Assembly: GCA_019752635.1 (NCBI GenBank)
Contig: JAIELX010000011.1
Span: 1 to 64,000 of the forward strand
Origin: Candidatus Obscuribacterales bacterium
Lineage (GTDB): Bacteria > Cyanobacteriota > Vampirovibrionia > Obscuribacterales > Obscuribacteraceae
DNA: 64,000 bases
Direction: 5' to 3'
The notes beneath the pieces were generated by a model that saw nothing but the letters and a program-made list of their open reading frames with translations, was not told the DNA's origin and did not search any database. Both the position numbers and the translations under genes were made by a program. This document shows, one piece after another, positions 1 to 9,928 of the stretch. Positions within the stretch are counted from its first letter, which is position 1; the number at the start of each line of letters is the position of its first letter.

Positions 1-342
1 TTGCGCGCCGGCTACAGACCGGTAGGAATGGTAATGGGCAACTGCGTTTACCACGTTGCGCACCAAACATTCGGACAGTGGTTTAAGAACGTCGGCCAGA
101 ACGTTGAAATGACTAATTTTACGCAGGCGTTATACGACGCCAGAGAATTAGCGATGGAGCGCATGCAAAACGAAGCGGAAGGACAAAAAGCCGAAGGTAT
201 CGTGGGAGTAGACATCTACGAAGGCAATTACGGCTGGAGTTCACACGTAATTGAATTCTTTGTTGTCGGAACGGCAATAGTGGCGCTCTCGGCAGAACAC
301 CATATTCCGGCACCGCAACTGGTGCTCTCGGTAAACGACTAG
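1..342 (+). CDS. YbjQ/UPF0145-like domain protein, 5' end cut by window edge
   Basis: The reading frame is open at the first base and the first codon is TTG in mid-domain, so the true start probably lies outside the window. What remains is one YbjQ (DUF74, heavy-metal-binding-domain-like) unit: GYRPVGMVMGNCVYHV at the start, a helix with ARELAMERM in the middle and GIVGVDIYEG near residues 65-75, closing with a VVGTAIVAL strand. This family forms small pentameric alpha/beta proteins of uncertain function; the metal-binding name comes from homology only. The next gene carries two more copies of the same domain, so the pair looks like a local expansion. No signal peptide is visible in the part present. 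Confidence 0.7.
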   Translation: MRAGYRPVGMVMGNCVYHVAHQTFGQWFKNVGQNVEMTNFTQALYDARELAMERMQNEAEGQKAEGIVGVDIYEGNYGWSSHVIEFFVVGTAIVALSAEHHIPAPQLVLSVND

Positions 343-385
343 TTTTCATTTACTGTCCGCAGCACTACCAAAGCAGAGGAAAGAC

Positions 386-1396
386 ATGCCTTTCTGGCGA
401 AAAGACACTCCTGAGGAAGCCCGACAGAAAGAGGCGCAGGCAAAAGCGATAGCAGCGCTGGAGTCGGGTGATATTCCGCCTATTGCCCGAGAACGCCTTG
501 AACATGAACGCAAACATGGCAGCGGATTCTTTACCAGCGATTTGAGCTGTCGCGAATTCCTCCTAATGAAGGAAGCCGGCTTTCAGACCCTCGGTCAAGT
601 AATGGGTACGTCCTTTTACCGGGTTCGCTTCGGCGGCACCGTCAACTGGAACTTCAATCGAGCCACCAAAGAGTTCAGCGATCTTACAGCTGTCCAAATT
701 AAGTCGCGTCGTGCGGCGATCGACCGCATGAAAGTGGAAGCGAAGCTACTTGGTGCATCGGGAGTCGTGGGTGTTCGCATCATGCAACGCGGACATAGTT
801 GGTCGGGCGGACTAACTGAATTCACAGCAATAGGCACCGCAATTAAAATCCCGGACTGGCCAGCAGAAGAACCTTTCACCAGCACTCTCAACGGGCAGGA
901 ATTCTGGCAACTTTATCGAGCCGGATTTGAGCCGCGAGCCGTCGTGTTTGGTGTTTGCAGTTACTACATTCTGACCGACCAGGCAACACGCGCCATTCTT
1001 TATACCTGGCTGGGCGGAAACAACCGCACAAACCAGGAAGTAATTCAGTACACGCAGGGGTTCTATCGCGCCCGGGAGCTAGCTTCTAGCAGACTGCTTA
1101 CCGCAATGCAGAACGTTGATGCCGATGGTGTCATTGGTGTCGACTTTGATCCCGACTTTGAAGTCATCGAATACGAGGTGAACAATCGCGAACAGCACGA
1201 CTTGTTGTGCAACTTTGTCATTATGGGAACTGCCGTCCGCAAGCGCAAAACAGAGGTCGAACCGCGAGCCCCCCTGATGTGCCTGAACCTGGCGACCCGG
1301 CAGTTCGGAAAGCTCGGTTCTACCGCAGATTGGGATTACGATACCATCATGGCGCCGGACACCCGCATCGGCGGTTCAGACGACGACGAAGACTGA
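386..1396 (+). CDS. protein with two tandem YbjQ-like domains
   Basis: 336 residues. The N-terminus (1-50) is charged and helical. Two YbjQ/DUF74-like units follow, roughly 65-155 (GFQTLGQVMGTSFYRV, GVVGVRIMQRG, FTAIGTAIKI) and 180-285 (GFEPRAVVFGVCSYYI, ARELASSRLL, GVIGVDFD, FVIMGTAV). The order of elements matches the unit in the preceding gene, so three copies stand in two adjacent genes. The ATG lies after an AGAGGAAAG ribosome-binding site. The C-terminal 40 residues end in an acidic tail. The single-domain family is usually about 100-110 residues, so this is a duplication-fusion. Biological role is unknown; a soluble cytoplasmic protein is inferred from the lack of hydrophobic segments. 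Confidence 0.72.
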   Translation: MPFWRKDTPEEARQKEAQAKAIAALESGDIPPIARERLEHERKHGSGFFTSDLSCREFLLMKEAGFQTLGQVMGTSFYRVRFGGTVNWNFNRATKEFSDLTAVQIKSRRAAIDRMKVEAKLLGASGVVGVRIMQRGHSWSGGLTEFTAIGTAIKIPDWPAEEPFTSTLNGQEFWQLYRAGFEPRAVVFGVCSYYILTDQATRAILYTWLGGNNRTNQEVIQYTQGFYRARELASSRLLTAMQNVDADGVIGVDFDPDFEVIEYEVNNREQHDLLCNFVIMGTAVRKRKTEVEPRAPLMCLNLATRQFGKLGSTADWDYDTIMAPDTRIGGSDDDED

Positions 1397-1490
1397 ACGA
1401 CCGAAAGAAAGTCTAATCGCCGCTCTTTATCATTCCTCAACCATTTGACTGTAATTTGCAGTAAGGATGGCGCGAGGGTGAACTAAAACT

Positions 1491-4400
1491 ATGGATTCAG
1501 AGTTTGGCATTGCCGATGTTGATGACATCGAAGACGAGCAAGAGAGCTATCAAACGGCCGATGTTCACGACGACTGGGAGGAAGAGGCAACCGTAGCCTC
1601 AAAGTCCCTCCAGCAATACTTCTCCGGGCTGCCTGAGTTAATCGTCGAAAGCTCTCAGCGCAACATAGTTTCGCAAGAGAACGCCGAAAAGAACAAACCG
1701 TATAAGGACACGGAGGGGAATACCGTCACCCTCGATGATCGAGGCAAGGTAGTTTCGATAATAGGTCCGACAAAGAACATAACCTATAGCTACGACGCTG
1801 CCGGCAACTGGGTTGGCATGGTCGACAAAGACACGGTGTGGTGGCTTACCCCGGACAAAAGATGGGCCTGCGACAAACATGAGCTGACCAACCCGCTGGA
1901 CATCTCCTACCTACTCTATCAACGTATCCTCGGACGACCGAGCGATCCTGGTTCGGCATGGGCCGACAACATGCTCAAGCTTGGATATTCGTATCAGGAT
2001 TTGGTAAAAAGCCTGGTTGATCAACCAGAATTCCGCAACTCAATTCCAAAGAATCCCGAAGAAGCAATCGCGTTTCTCTATACCAGAATCCTCGGACGCA
2101 AGACGCCACCGCAGCCAGACGAAATAGCTTACTGGAAGAGCGTGCTGGAATCTAAGGGAATGGATGCCGTATTAAAAGGAATTGTCGGCAGCGATGAGTT
2201 CAAGAGCAGTATGCCTAAGTGCAAAGTCGACGTTAATCCGGACGACGTCGTCAAACACTTTCGCGGCATGCCCAACTTCAGGGAGAAGATAGATTACCTG
2301 CTCAAAATTCTGGAAACTAGTCCGGAAGCCTTGAAGCTAGCGTTCGAAAAAATGGATAAGTTTGAGTGCGAAGCTTCGATCAAATTACTAAAGGCCCAAC
2401 TCTTTCACAATTTGAAAAAAGACTGGCAGAACGATGCAGGATCGAAGAAAGACTGGTTTAGTCAGTATCCTAGGTTGTTCAACGATCCCGATTTCATCAA
2501 GAATGGACCGTTGCCTCCTGGCGTGCCGGGCTACGAATCGAATCCGCAAGCGGTTAAACAGTATCAGTGGAAACTCTACAACGAAGAAAGAAACCGCGAC
2601 GGCGACAAACAGTCGCTTGAGCAACTGCTTAAGCTGGCGCCTTACATGGATCGCAAAGACATAGAAGACCTCTTCAAAATATTGATGCCGGATGAAGTCG
2701 GCCGACGGATGAAGAATCTTCCTGAGCTCTTCGCGAAAGCGGAATTCTCTGAAGCAGCCAAAGCTTACATAGCGGGCAGATTGGTGGACCTCATAACTAG
2801 CCACCAACTTTGTGATTACGCTGCGCTAAATCCTGAGTGGCGTGCAGACGCCATGAAGATGCTGACAAGGTTTGCAGACAAACTGCAGCAGGACGACATC
2901 AAACGACTCGCGGCCTTCGCAGGAGTACCAGGCTTTCCAGCCCCGCACGGTAAGAATCAGTCGCCCGTCGACGTATTGAATGGTAGCGGTCTCGATGCCG
3001 CCGCAGTTTTTCAGGTGAGGGAACTCTGCAAGAAGTTGCTATGGGACGTTCAAGGTCTCAATCGATCAAAGGAAGTGCGAGACCTGGCGTTCAAGGTTAT
3101 TTGCGCAATGCCGAAGCAAGTGTCCATGGACCATGCAGTCGTCAATCAAAGATTCGGCGGACTCGATCTCAGTCACAGCGACAACCTGTCGGAGATGCTC
3201 AAGAACATAGAGAGAATCTACGGTCGCGAAAAGTTCAATCTCATTACGGCCAATCTTGATATGGTTAACGCTCTTCCCCCGGCCATGCGCGCACATCTTA
3301 TGGGCTGGAAAAATCTGCCGGAGTCCGAAAAGACAGCACTGGGTTGGAGCAAAGAACCTACCGCAGAACAGCAGCAGCAGCTCAACTGGAAGGGAATGTC
3401 CGAAACTCAAAAGGAAAACTGGCGCTGGCAAAAATGCAGTATAGATGCGCGCGCAGTGCTTGGACTTTTGAGCAGCGGTAAATTCGATCAGTCTGAATAT
3501 GCAGCGTTGGGCAAAAATATCGAGTACTTGTTGCCTTATGTCATTAGCGACATGTATAAGCAGGCAGATACATCGCGCCTGAGTACGCTGAAACGCAGCC
3601 GCGATCAAGTCGTAGAAAAGCTCATGAAGTCAACGGAAGATGCAGCATTTTCCGCGCAGCTTTGTAGTTTGTTTGAAGGCTACGATGGAATCGACAAAGG
3701 ACTGGAGGGCACGCAAAAATCGCTCATCAACTGGCTCCACACGCTGGAGCGTGAAATTAGCAAACAAGAAGCAAGCAACTCGGAAGTCGCGAGCATGAGA
3801 TCCATGGCGGACTTGGCATTCCAAGCAAAAGCCTACCGGGAGTGCCTCCTTGCCGGAGATCAGGCCAACGCTGCACGTGTAGCGCTGGCAATGTTCAAAC
3901 AGCACGGACCAGCGCTCCAATTTTTCGCGCCGGACATCTACAAGGACATCACCGGGCCTGGAAGGCTGGTTGATTCCGGCTCTCTGCTCAAGAATGGTTT
4001 GCCGGGGCTACCCGTTCACGGCAAAGATCTTCCATCTTACGAGCAAGGTCTTACCGGATACATGCAAGCGCTGGGAACTAAACCCGGCGAGGGCGGACAG
4101 CCATTCGGCGTGATGCAACTGCAACAAGACAAAGCAGACTATCAGATGTTGAAAAGCTACATGCTCGGTCGCATCGACACGGATTCCGTTGTGATGAAAT
4201 CGATGGACAAAGCGTCGAAAGTAATGCAGGAACTGCAGGATCTCGATCGGTTAATTCGCGCAGGTCAATCGGGCACCATCTACGATTCATACATAACCCT
4301 CTGCACCCAAAAAGCGACGAAACTTCGGCAGGCATTGAAAGAAATGACACCGGAGGACATGCGGGAATTGAGCGTAAGAATTGTGCAACTCCGCCAAGCC

Positions 4401-7400
4401 GCCAATGGCTTTCCCATTGGCAGCGACATGCGAACGGAGCTCGACAAACGTATTAAGTCATTGGAGCAAGTCAGCAACCTGTTTAAGGACAGCGGTAAGT
4501 TCGACAAACTGATCAAGACTTGTACCGAAGGTGGTCTTACGGTTTCCACTTTCTCCAACTGGGCAAAAGAGAACTTACCCGTGATACTGGCCACCGTTGC
4601 TGCAACTGCCGCCGTTGTTGCAACTATGGGCACCGCAGCACCGGTTCTACTCGGTCTGGCTTGCGCAGTAGCCGGCATAGGCGCGCGCGAAGTTGCACTT
4701 GAGGCGCTCTACCATATCAACAAAGACAACAACTACACCGGCTTCGGCAACTATTCGAACAACGGTTCATTTGGAGGTCACTGGTGGCGCGAACTCGAAA
4801 AAAACATCCTCGACAAAACTGATTTGCAAGTCGTATCGGAACTAATTACAAAAGTCGGGGGACACTATGCCAAGGAAATCGCTCGTGACTGGTTCCTCTT
4901 CCTGGCCACCGCAGGCATCGTTAACAAGTTCTGCACAGGAGCCACAACTTTAGAGAGCATCCAGAACCTGGCGAAATCATCGGTGAACCACCGCGCATTA
5001 GCTTACCAGGCGGAACGCGCCCGGCTCATCGCCAATCAGCAGGGCGTAGCTGGCTCTTTTATGCGTGAGTACTTGGCCAATTTCGGTCGAGAATTTCTGA
5101 TCAACTTGGGGTTCACCGGCGCTCAAATGTCCGCAGAACTGGGAATCAAGCAAGCCATCGGCCCGGCACAGTTCAAGAAAGCAGGTGAGTGGGGTGAATT
5201 CGCCATGTCCTTCGGTGTCGGAACAGCTCTGGCTCTGGGTCAGGGCGCCAAAGCCGGTCTGAAATCCAAACTGCTGGAAAGCGCAAAGATGGAAGGAAGC
5301 ACGCTCAAATTCAAACTCGAACCAGGCGTTCCGGAATCAGCTTTTATCGATCATATGAAGTCATTGGGCTTCGACGTTCAGCAAACAAAGGCAGGGAAAT
5401 GGGAAGTTCGTCCTATTGGTGCTCCGGCGGACTTCAAACCCATGACCATGGAAGCCCAAGCCGCGCGCGGCGAAGGCAAACCTCCGGTTGAGGTTGAGGC
5501 GCCTGGTAAGCCGTTCGAAAAACCCGGATCCGTAAACTCGGACGCAACAGTTTCCGTGACGCCGGAGCAAACCTGGCACCAAACTCCGGAAGGACAAAAG
5601 CTTCTTCAAAAACTGCACGCCTTCACTGAAGCGTTCATGTCGAAGGACTTCAGTGCGGCGCTTGCACTTGCTGAGGGCATGCAATTTCCCGCAGGGACTA
5701 AGTTTGAAGTAAGACCGCGAGATGTTGACGCTCCATCTGCAAAAGATATTAACAGCGCTTCCCCGACTGATCGCAAGGATATGCTTGGCCAGTTTCTCGA
5801 AAAGATGTCTAAGAAGGGAGACGTTATAGATTCTCCAAACGGGCTCATAATCAGCGTGCCCCGCCCTGTTATGGAATTCGAGATCAACGTCGGAGGCAGA
5901 AAGGAAGTTGTAAAAATTGATCTGGTCACCGGTGAGCCCGTGGGTGTCCTGACAAAGGTCCAGGCCGACGCAGCTCGCACGAGCTATCACCAGTTCGCAA
6001 ACAAACATCCGGAATTCATTGCCAGAGTCAAAGCAGAAACAGCTCTCATTCGAATGGAAGAACAACTTCATGCCTTACAACGAGCCAATGGTGACAAGGT
6101 AGTATCACCAACGTACGCAAAATTCATACGCGACATGGCGTTCGACTCCCCTGATCACACAAATGCTCTCCTCGGTGGAAAAGACCGCTCGCCCCTGACG
6201 CGAGAGCAGGAGTTAATAATGGCACTCTATGATGCAGGTTGGCCGGTGAGTCAGATCGAGCACCACTTTGGTGGTCACCACAGCGCAGCGCGGCGCCCGG
6301 TACTTGAATACATCAAAGCGATGGAAGCGGTTAAATCCTTGCCCACAAGCGAACGAGCGGCAATGCAAAAGCTTCTTGAATCTAGCCCGCCAGCACTACG
6401 CAAACAGATGCTTGAGCACATGCCGGAGTTCGTTGAGCAACTAAAGACCGGAGGGAACACGGTAGAAAAGATTGAACAATTCAAGCAGGCGGCTGAGCTG
6501 GCGGACAGTTTTGGCAAGAGACTCACTCCGGAGGAATTCGCGAAGCTATCAGCCACTGTCAAGAACGCATACGATGCCATTGATGGTCTCACCGATCCTG
6601 AAACCAAAGGTCTTGCAAAAGACTATGTCAACTCGCTTCCCCCGGGTGTCAAATTGCACGTCCTAACACATCTGCCGGAGTTCATTCAAAGACACAACGG
6701 ACCAAAGCTACTGGACAACCTGGAGCAGTTGGGTACCGCAGCCGAAACCATTGTGAACTCCGGGAAGAACGCTCAACATGCCGACGGCATTCCCCAATTG
6801 GCGCGGGACCTATCGGACGTACGCGCAAAATTTCCAGGCATAGCCAACGACCCGGCGCTAGGCGCCATCACTGATAATGTGGTGGCATCCGCGGTGATGA
6901 AAGAACCGGCTTTAGGAAAAAATGCCAATGTGTATATGAAAGAACTCTTCGCAGCCCTAGGGCACTACACTTTGCCGAACCCGAGCCGCACAAAGCAGGC
7001 GTTGGAGCAACGCATCGCCAGTATTCTCCAAACCAACAATAGTCCGGAAAGCATCCAACTGCAGAATCTTTTAGCAATTGCCAAACGATTCGGTTTGAGC
7101 AAAGAAACCACTCATGCTCTGGAAAACTATGATCCAAAGGGTAAACCGCCAAAAACCGAAATCCTTAATCGGGAGATCGCGGATGCATTCGTTGAGCGCG
7201 ATCCCGGCCGCCGAACCAAGTCTTTCGACGAATTTTGGAAAAAGTTGGGTGGAGATGAAGCACACGGGCTGAGTGGCTTTTTCAAGAAACCGGATGACGT
7301 ATATAATCACTTCGGTAAAGGAGGCTACGGCAAACGTGGCGCAGAGCTAGTCAAAGGCTCAGACAACCTTTACGTGATCGATGTTGGCGGTAATAACTAC

Positions 7401-7505
7401 AGAGTCCTGGTCAAATTCGACTTTGCCACCGGAACAGCATCAATCAGATGGGTAGGCACTCATGCTCAATATGATCTAATCAAAAATAAACTCGACTACA
7501 ACTAG
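1491..7505 (+). CDS. giant multidomain protein with C-terminal HigB-like toxin domain
   Basis: 2004 residues. Order: acidic N-terminus; a YD/RHS-like segment around 70-125 (YSYDAAGNWVG); two DUF4214-like repeats around 132-245 (YLLYQRILGRPSDPGSAW and FLYTRILGRKTPP); a long helical body; a hydrophobic Ala/Val-rich stretch around 1030-1065; a second helical body with Pro-rich linkers; and a tail of about 105 residues. The tail (GSDNLYVIDVGGNNYRVLVK, then SIRWVGTHAQYDLI) matches the conserved strands of HigB/RelE-fold mRNA interferases, whose hallmark is NxYRLVV plus F/WxGTHxEYD. That layout is typical of polymorphic toxins, with a delivery or structural body and a toxin tip. No HigA-like antitoxin or immunity gene follows: the next gene is convergent dnaK 109 bp away. 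No classical signal peptide is seen. Function is inferred from the tail only. Confidence 0.75.
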   Translation: MDSEFGIADVDDIEDEQESYQTADVHDDWEEEATVASKSLQQYFSGLPELIVESSQRNIVSQENAEKNKPYKDTEGNTVTLDDRGKVVSIIGPTKNITYSYDAAGNWVGMVDKDTVWWLTPDKRWACDKHELTNPLDISYLLYQRILGRPSDPGSAWADNMLKLGYSYQDLVKSLVDQPEFRNSIPKNPEEAIAFLYTRILGRKTPPQPDEIAYWKSVLESKGMDAVLKGIVGSDEFKSSMPKCKVDVNPDDVVKHFRGMPNFREKIDYLLKILETSPEALKLAFEKMDKFECEASIKLLKAQLFHNLKKDWQNDAGSKKDWFSQYPRLFNDPDFIKNGPLPPGVPGYESNPQAVKQYQWKLYNEERNRDGDKQSLEQLLKLAPYMDRKDIEDLFKILMPDEVGRRMKNLPELFAKAEFSEAAKAYIAGRLVDLITSHQLCDYAALNPEWRADAMKMLTRFADKLQQDDIKRLAAFAGVPGFPAPHGKNQSPVDVLNGSGLDAAAVFQVRELCKKLLWDVQGLNRSKEVRDLAFKVICAMPKQVSMDHAVVNQRFGGLDLSHSDNLSEMLKNIERIYGREKFNLITANLDMVNALPPAMRAHLMGWKNLPESEKTALGWSKEPTAEQQQQLNWKGMSETQKENWRWQKCSIDARAVLGLLSSGKFDQSEYAALGKNIEYLLPYVISDMYKQADTSRLSTLKRSRDQVVEKLMKSTEDAAFSAQLCSLFEGYDGIDKGLEGTQKSLINWLHTLEREISKQEASNSEVASMRSMADLAFQAKAYRECLLAGDQANAARVALAMFKQHGPALQFFAPDIYKDITGPGRLVDSGSLLKNGLPGLPVHGKDLPSYEQGLTGYMQALGTKPGEGGQPFGVMQLQQDKADYQMLKSYMLGRIDTDSVVMKSMDKASKVMQELQDLDRLIRAGQSGTIYDSYITLCTQKATKLRQALKEMTPEDMRELSVRIVQLRQAANGFPIGSDMRTELDKRIKSLEQVSNLFKDSGKFDKLIKTCTEGGLTVSTFSNWAKENLPVILATVAATAAVVATMGTAAPVLLGLACAVAGIGAREVALEALYHINKDNNYTGFGNYSNNGSFGGHWWRELEKNILDKTDLQVVSELITKVGGHYAKEIARDWFLFLATAGIVNKFCTGATTLESIQNLAKSSVNHRALAYQAERARLIANQQGVAGSFMREYLANFGREFLINLGFTGAQMSAELGIKQAIGPAQFKKAGEWGEFAMSFGVGTALALGQGAKAGLKSKLLESAKMEGSTLKFKLEPGVPESAFIDHMKSLGFDVQQTKAGKWEVRPIGAPADFKPMTMEAQAARGEGKPPVEVEAPGKPFEKPGSVNSDATVSVTPEQTWHQTPEGQKLLQKLHAFTEAFMSKDFSAALALAEGMQFPAGTKFEVRPRDVDAPSAKDINSASPTDRKDMLGQFLEKMSKKGDVIDSPNGLIISVPRPVMEFEINVGGRKEVVKIDLVTGEPVGVLTKVQADAARTSYHQFANKHPEFIARVKAETALIRMEEQLHALQRANGDKVVSPTYAKFIRDMAFDSPDHTNALLGGKDRSPLTREQELIMALYDAGWPVSQIEHHFGGHHSAARRPVLEYIKAMEAVKSLPTSERAAMQKLLESSPPALRKQMLEHMPEFVEQLKTGGNTVEKIEQFKQAAELADSFGKRLTPEEFAKLSATVKNAYDAIDGLTDPETKGLAKDYVNSLPPGVKLHVLTHLPEFIQRHNGPKLLDNLEQLGTAAETIVNSGKNAQHADGIPQLARDLSDVRAKFPGIANDPALGAITDNVVASAVMKEPALGKNANVYMKELFAALGHYTLPNPSRTKQALEQRIASILQTNNSPESIQLQNLLAIAKRFGLSKETTHALENYDPKGKPPKTEILNREIADAFVERDPGRRTKSFDEFWKKLGGDEAHGLSGFFKKPDDVYNHFGKGGYGKRGAELVKGSDNLYVIDVGGNNYRVLVKFDFATGTASIRWVGTHAQYDLIKNKLDYN

Positions 7506-7549
7506 TGCGTTAAGACGTCCGAAATTATGGTGGAATGGCTACAAACAAG

Positions 7550-7581
7550 AGAGGAGGGGCTCTTTCGAACCGCTCCTCTCT
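7550..7581. terminator. bidirectional hairpin terminator between convergent genes
   Basis: Inverted repeat GAGAGGAG / CTCCTCTC (7550-7557 and 7574-7581) with a 16-nt loop, lying between the stops of the giant gene and dnaK. Neither side carries a long T-run, so efficiency is uncertain. Confidence 0.65.
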
Positions 7582-7614
7582 ACGATTAAAGCAGTGCCTC
7601 GCCTCTAGTTGATA

Positions 7615-9510
7615 CTAGATCACTTCGGCATCGATTACGTCATCACTATTGCTGCTCGACTGTCCGCTGGATGAGGAACGAGCACCGGCTCCGACCGGTT
7701 CTTGCGCAGGCTGCTGAGCAGCCGCAGCATCCTGCTGCAACATGACAAGCACGCCACGCAACTCGTTCATCGCTTGCTGCAGATCATCTTTCGATGCATT
7801 AGCCGCAATCTTTTCACGCAGTTGCTTCACTAATCCCTCCGCACGCGACTTATTGTTGTCGCGTATTGCAGGATCAGCCAATTGTCTTTCGACGCTATAG
7901 CACAAGCTATCGGCTTCGTTCTTGGTGTCGGCTTGCTCACGACGAGCTTTGTCTTCGCCTGCGTGGGATTCAGCTTCTCGCACCATGCGTTCGATATCGT
8001 CCTTGGGCAAGTTGGTGCTGTTTGTGATCGTAATGCGCTGCTCCTTGCCGGTAGCGCGATCCTTTGCACTGACGGTGACAATGCCGTTGGCGTCAAGATC
8101 AAATGACACCTCGATCTGCGGAATTCCGCGCGGCGAAGGCTTAATGCCGTCCAGTCTGAAGTTACCGAGCAGCTTGTTGTCTTTCGCGATTGGACGCTCG
8201 CCCTGGTAGACATAAATATCTACGGCAGGCTGATTGTCTTCAGCAGTTGAGAATGTCTCCGACTTGTGAGTCGGCACAGTGGTATTGCGTTCTACCAATT
8301 TGGTGAAGACCCCGCCCATGGTTTCAAGTCCCAACGAAAGCGGGGTGACGTCCAAGAGGATGACGTTGTTAACTTCACCGGCAAGAACACCGGCTTGGAT
8401 AGCGGCTCCCACTGCAACGACTTCGTCCGGGTTGACGGATTGGTTCGGCTCCTTTCCGGTGATTGACTTGACCAGCTCTTGTACTGCCGGAATCCGAGTC
8501 GAACCACCGACCAATACAACCTCGTCAACGTCCTTAGCAGTGATACCGGCATCCTTCAGCGATTGTTCGACCGGCTTGCGACAGCGCTCGACCAGCGAAC
8601 GCGTCAGCTCGTTGAATCTGGAGCGCGTTAGTTTGGTCTCGAGGTGCTTGGGACCCGTTTCGTTCGCAGTAATGAACGGCAATGCAATCGTGGTTTCCGA
8701 AACGGAAGAGAGCTCAACTTTCGCTTTCTCAGCAGCTTCTGTCAGACGCTGCAACGACTGAACATCTTTGCGCAGATCGATACCTTCGAGTTTGAGAAAC
8801 TCTTCAGCAATAAAGTTCATCACTGCAAAGTCAAAGTCATCACCACCGAGGTGAGTATCTCCGGCCGTAGAGTTAACTTCAAAAACACCATCTCCCACTT
8901 CCAGTACGGAAACGTCGAACGTACCGCCACCAAGGTCGAATACGAGGACGCGCTCGTTGCGCTTGGTCTTATCAATCCCATAGGCAAGTGCGGCAGCGGT
9001 CGGCTCATTTATTATGCGAAGTACATTCAGACCGGCAATTGCGCCGGCGTTTTTGGTAGCCTGGCGCTGCGAATCGTTGAAGTATGCAGGCACAGTAATT
9101 ACAGCATCCGTTACTTTCTCGCCCAGGTATTTTTCTGCATCCTCTTTCAGCTTACGGAGCACCATGGCGGAAACTTCTTCCGGCGCATAGTCCTTCCCTT
9201 GCAAAGTAACTCGGCAAGCACCTTCCGGCGATTCCTTAATTTTGTAAGAAATAATTTTTAGTTCGCTTGAGACTTCGTCATATCGACGACCAATGAATCT
9301 CTTTATTGAGTAAACGGTGTTCTCCGGGTTCACAACCGATTGACGGCGTGCCAGATGCCCCACCAATCGCTCTCCGGCTTTATTGAATGCCACTACAGAC
9401 GGAGTCGTTCGCGATCCTTCCGCGTTAGGAATCACAACGGCGTGACCGCCTTCCATTACAGCTACAACAGAGTTCGTAGTACCTAAATCTATTCCGACAG
9501 CTTTTCCCAT
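7615..9510 (-). CDS. dnaK: molecular chaperone DnaK (Hsp70)
   Basis: 631 residues, normal length for DnaK. The ATPase domain has the phosphate-1 motif GIDLGTTNS at residues 6-14, the [15 protein letters not shown] segment, [12 protein letters not shown], phosphate-2 [10 protein letters not shown] and the adenosine motif [13 protein letters not shown]. The linker and substrate domain follow ([17 protein letters not shown]). The helical lid ends in a Gln/Ala/Ser-rich stretch and the tail DDVIDAEVI, close to the EEVD-like DnaK terminus. It refolds and holds unfolded client proteins in the cytoplasm with DnaJ and GrpE. Neither grpE nor dnaJ is adjacent, so this is a stand-alone copy, and cyanobacteria-group genomes often carry several dnaK genes. 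The preceding 418-bp region has no recognisable CIRCE element. Confidence 0.97.
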   Translation of the reverse strand: MGKAVGIDLGTTNSVVAVMEGGHAVVIPNAEGSRTTPSVVAFNKAGERLVGHLARRQSVVNPENTVYSIKRFIGRRYDEVSSELKIISYKIKESPEGACRVTLQGKDYAPEEVSAMVLRKLKEDAEKYLGEKVTDAVITVPAYFNDSQRQATKNAGAIAGLNVLRIINEPTAAALAYGIDKTKRNERVLVFDLGGGTFDVSVLEVGDGVFEVNSTAGDTHLGGDDFDFAVMNFIAEEFLKLEGIDLRKDVQSLQRLTEAAEKAKVELSSVSETTIALPFITANETGPKHLETKLTRSRFNELTRSLVERCRKPVEQSLKDAGITAKDVDEVVLVGGSTRIPAVQELVKSITGKEPNQSVNPDEVVAVGAAIQAGVLAGEVNNVILLDVTPLSLGLETMGGVFTKLVERNTTVPTHKSETFSTAEDNQPAVDIYVYQGERPIAKDNKLLGNFRLDGIKPSPRGIPQIEVSFDLDANGIVTVSAKDRATGKEQRITITNSTNLPKDDIERMVREAESHAGEDKARREQADTKNEADSLCYSVERQLADPAIRDNNKSRAEGLVKQLREKIAANASKDDLQQAMNELRGVLVMLQQDAAAAQQPAQEPVGAGARSSSSGQSSSNSDDVIDAEVI

Positions 9511-9928
9511 AAACCATGACTCCTTAGTACATGACGGAGCATCACCGACTAAATCAGGTCGCTCTGCCTTGAGCTCATCACGGAATAACTCGCAAACGGT
9601 GTGATTTTGCGCCGTGCCTTTCCTTCACCATTTATGAAAGGAAATGCCTCCGAATTGCAAAAACTGCACGTTTCCTTAATGATTTTGCCGGAAGACAAAT
9701 GCCGACATTGTCCGGACAGGTGCTCGCCGAAACCGATGGCGCGATTTTGCCTTTGTAACTTAAATTAGGTCGCTATGGGAATATTCCCCCCAGATTTAAT
9801 GCCGACGGTCGGTTTACCGCCTTGCCCCGCAGCGCCCCGGGTCCCATACTGCGGTTATACAGGAAGGTCTTAACCGGCACAGCGCAAGCCATTTACAGCA
9901 GTCGCGTGCAAAGCCCAAGGTCAATCGA
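9511..9928. promoter_or_regulatory. divergent intergenic region with inverted repeat
   Basis: 418 bp between divergently transcribed dnaK and the 1470-aa gene, so it should hold both promoters. I see an inverted repeat TTTCCTT / AAGGAAA at 9619-9625 and 9638-9644 (12-nt spacer), a possible operator or leader hairpin for dnaK. The CIRCE pattern TTAGCACTC-N9-GAGTGCTAA is absent. No convincing -35/-10 pair could be assigned by eye. Confidence 0.35.

Noticed and set aside
5361..6071. 236-codon minus-strand frame inside the giant gene
   Set aside because: Antisense shadow; composition is biased and there is no start signal.
8644..9261. 205-codon plus-strand frame inside dnaK
   Set aside because: Antisense shadow of a highly conserved gene; its sequence has no protein-like features.
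9511..9928. CIRCE heat-shock operator upstream of dnaK
   Set aside because: The TTAGCACTC-N9-GAGTGCTAA pattern is not present on either strand.
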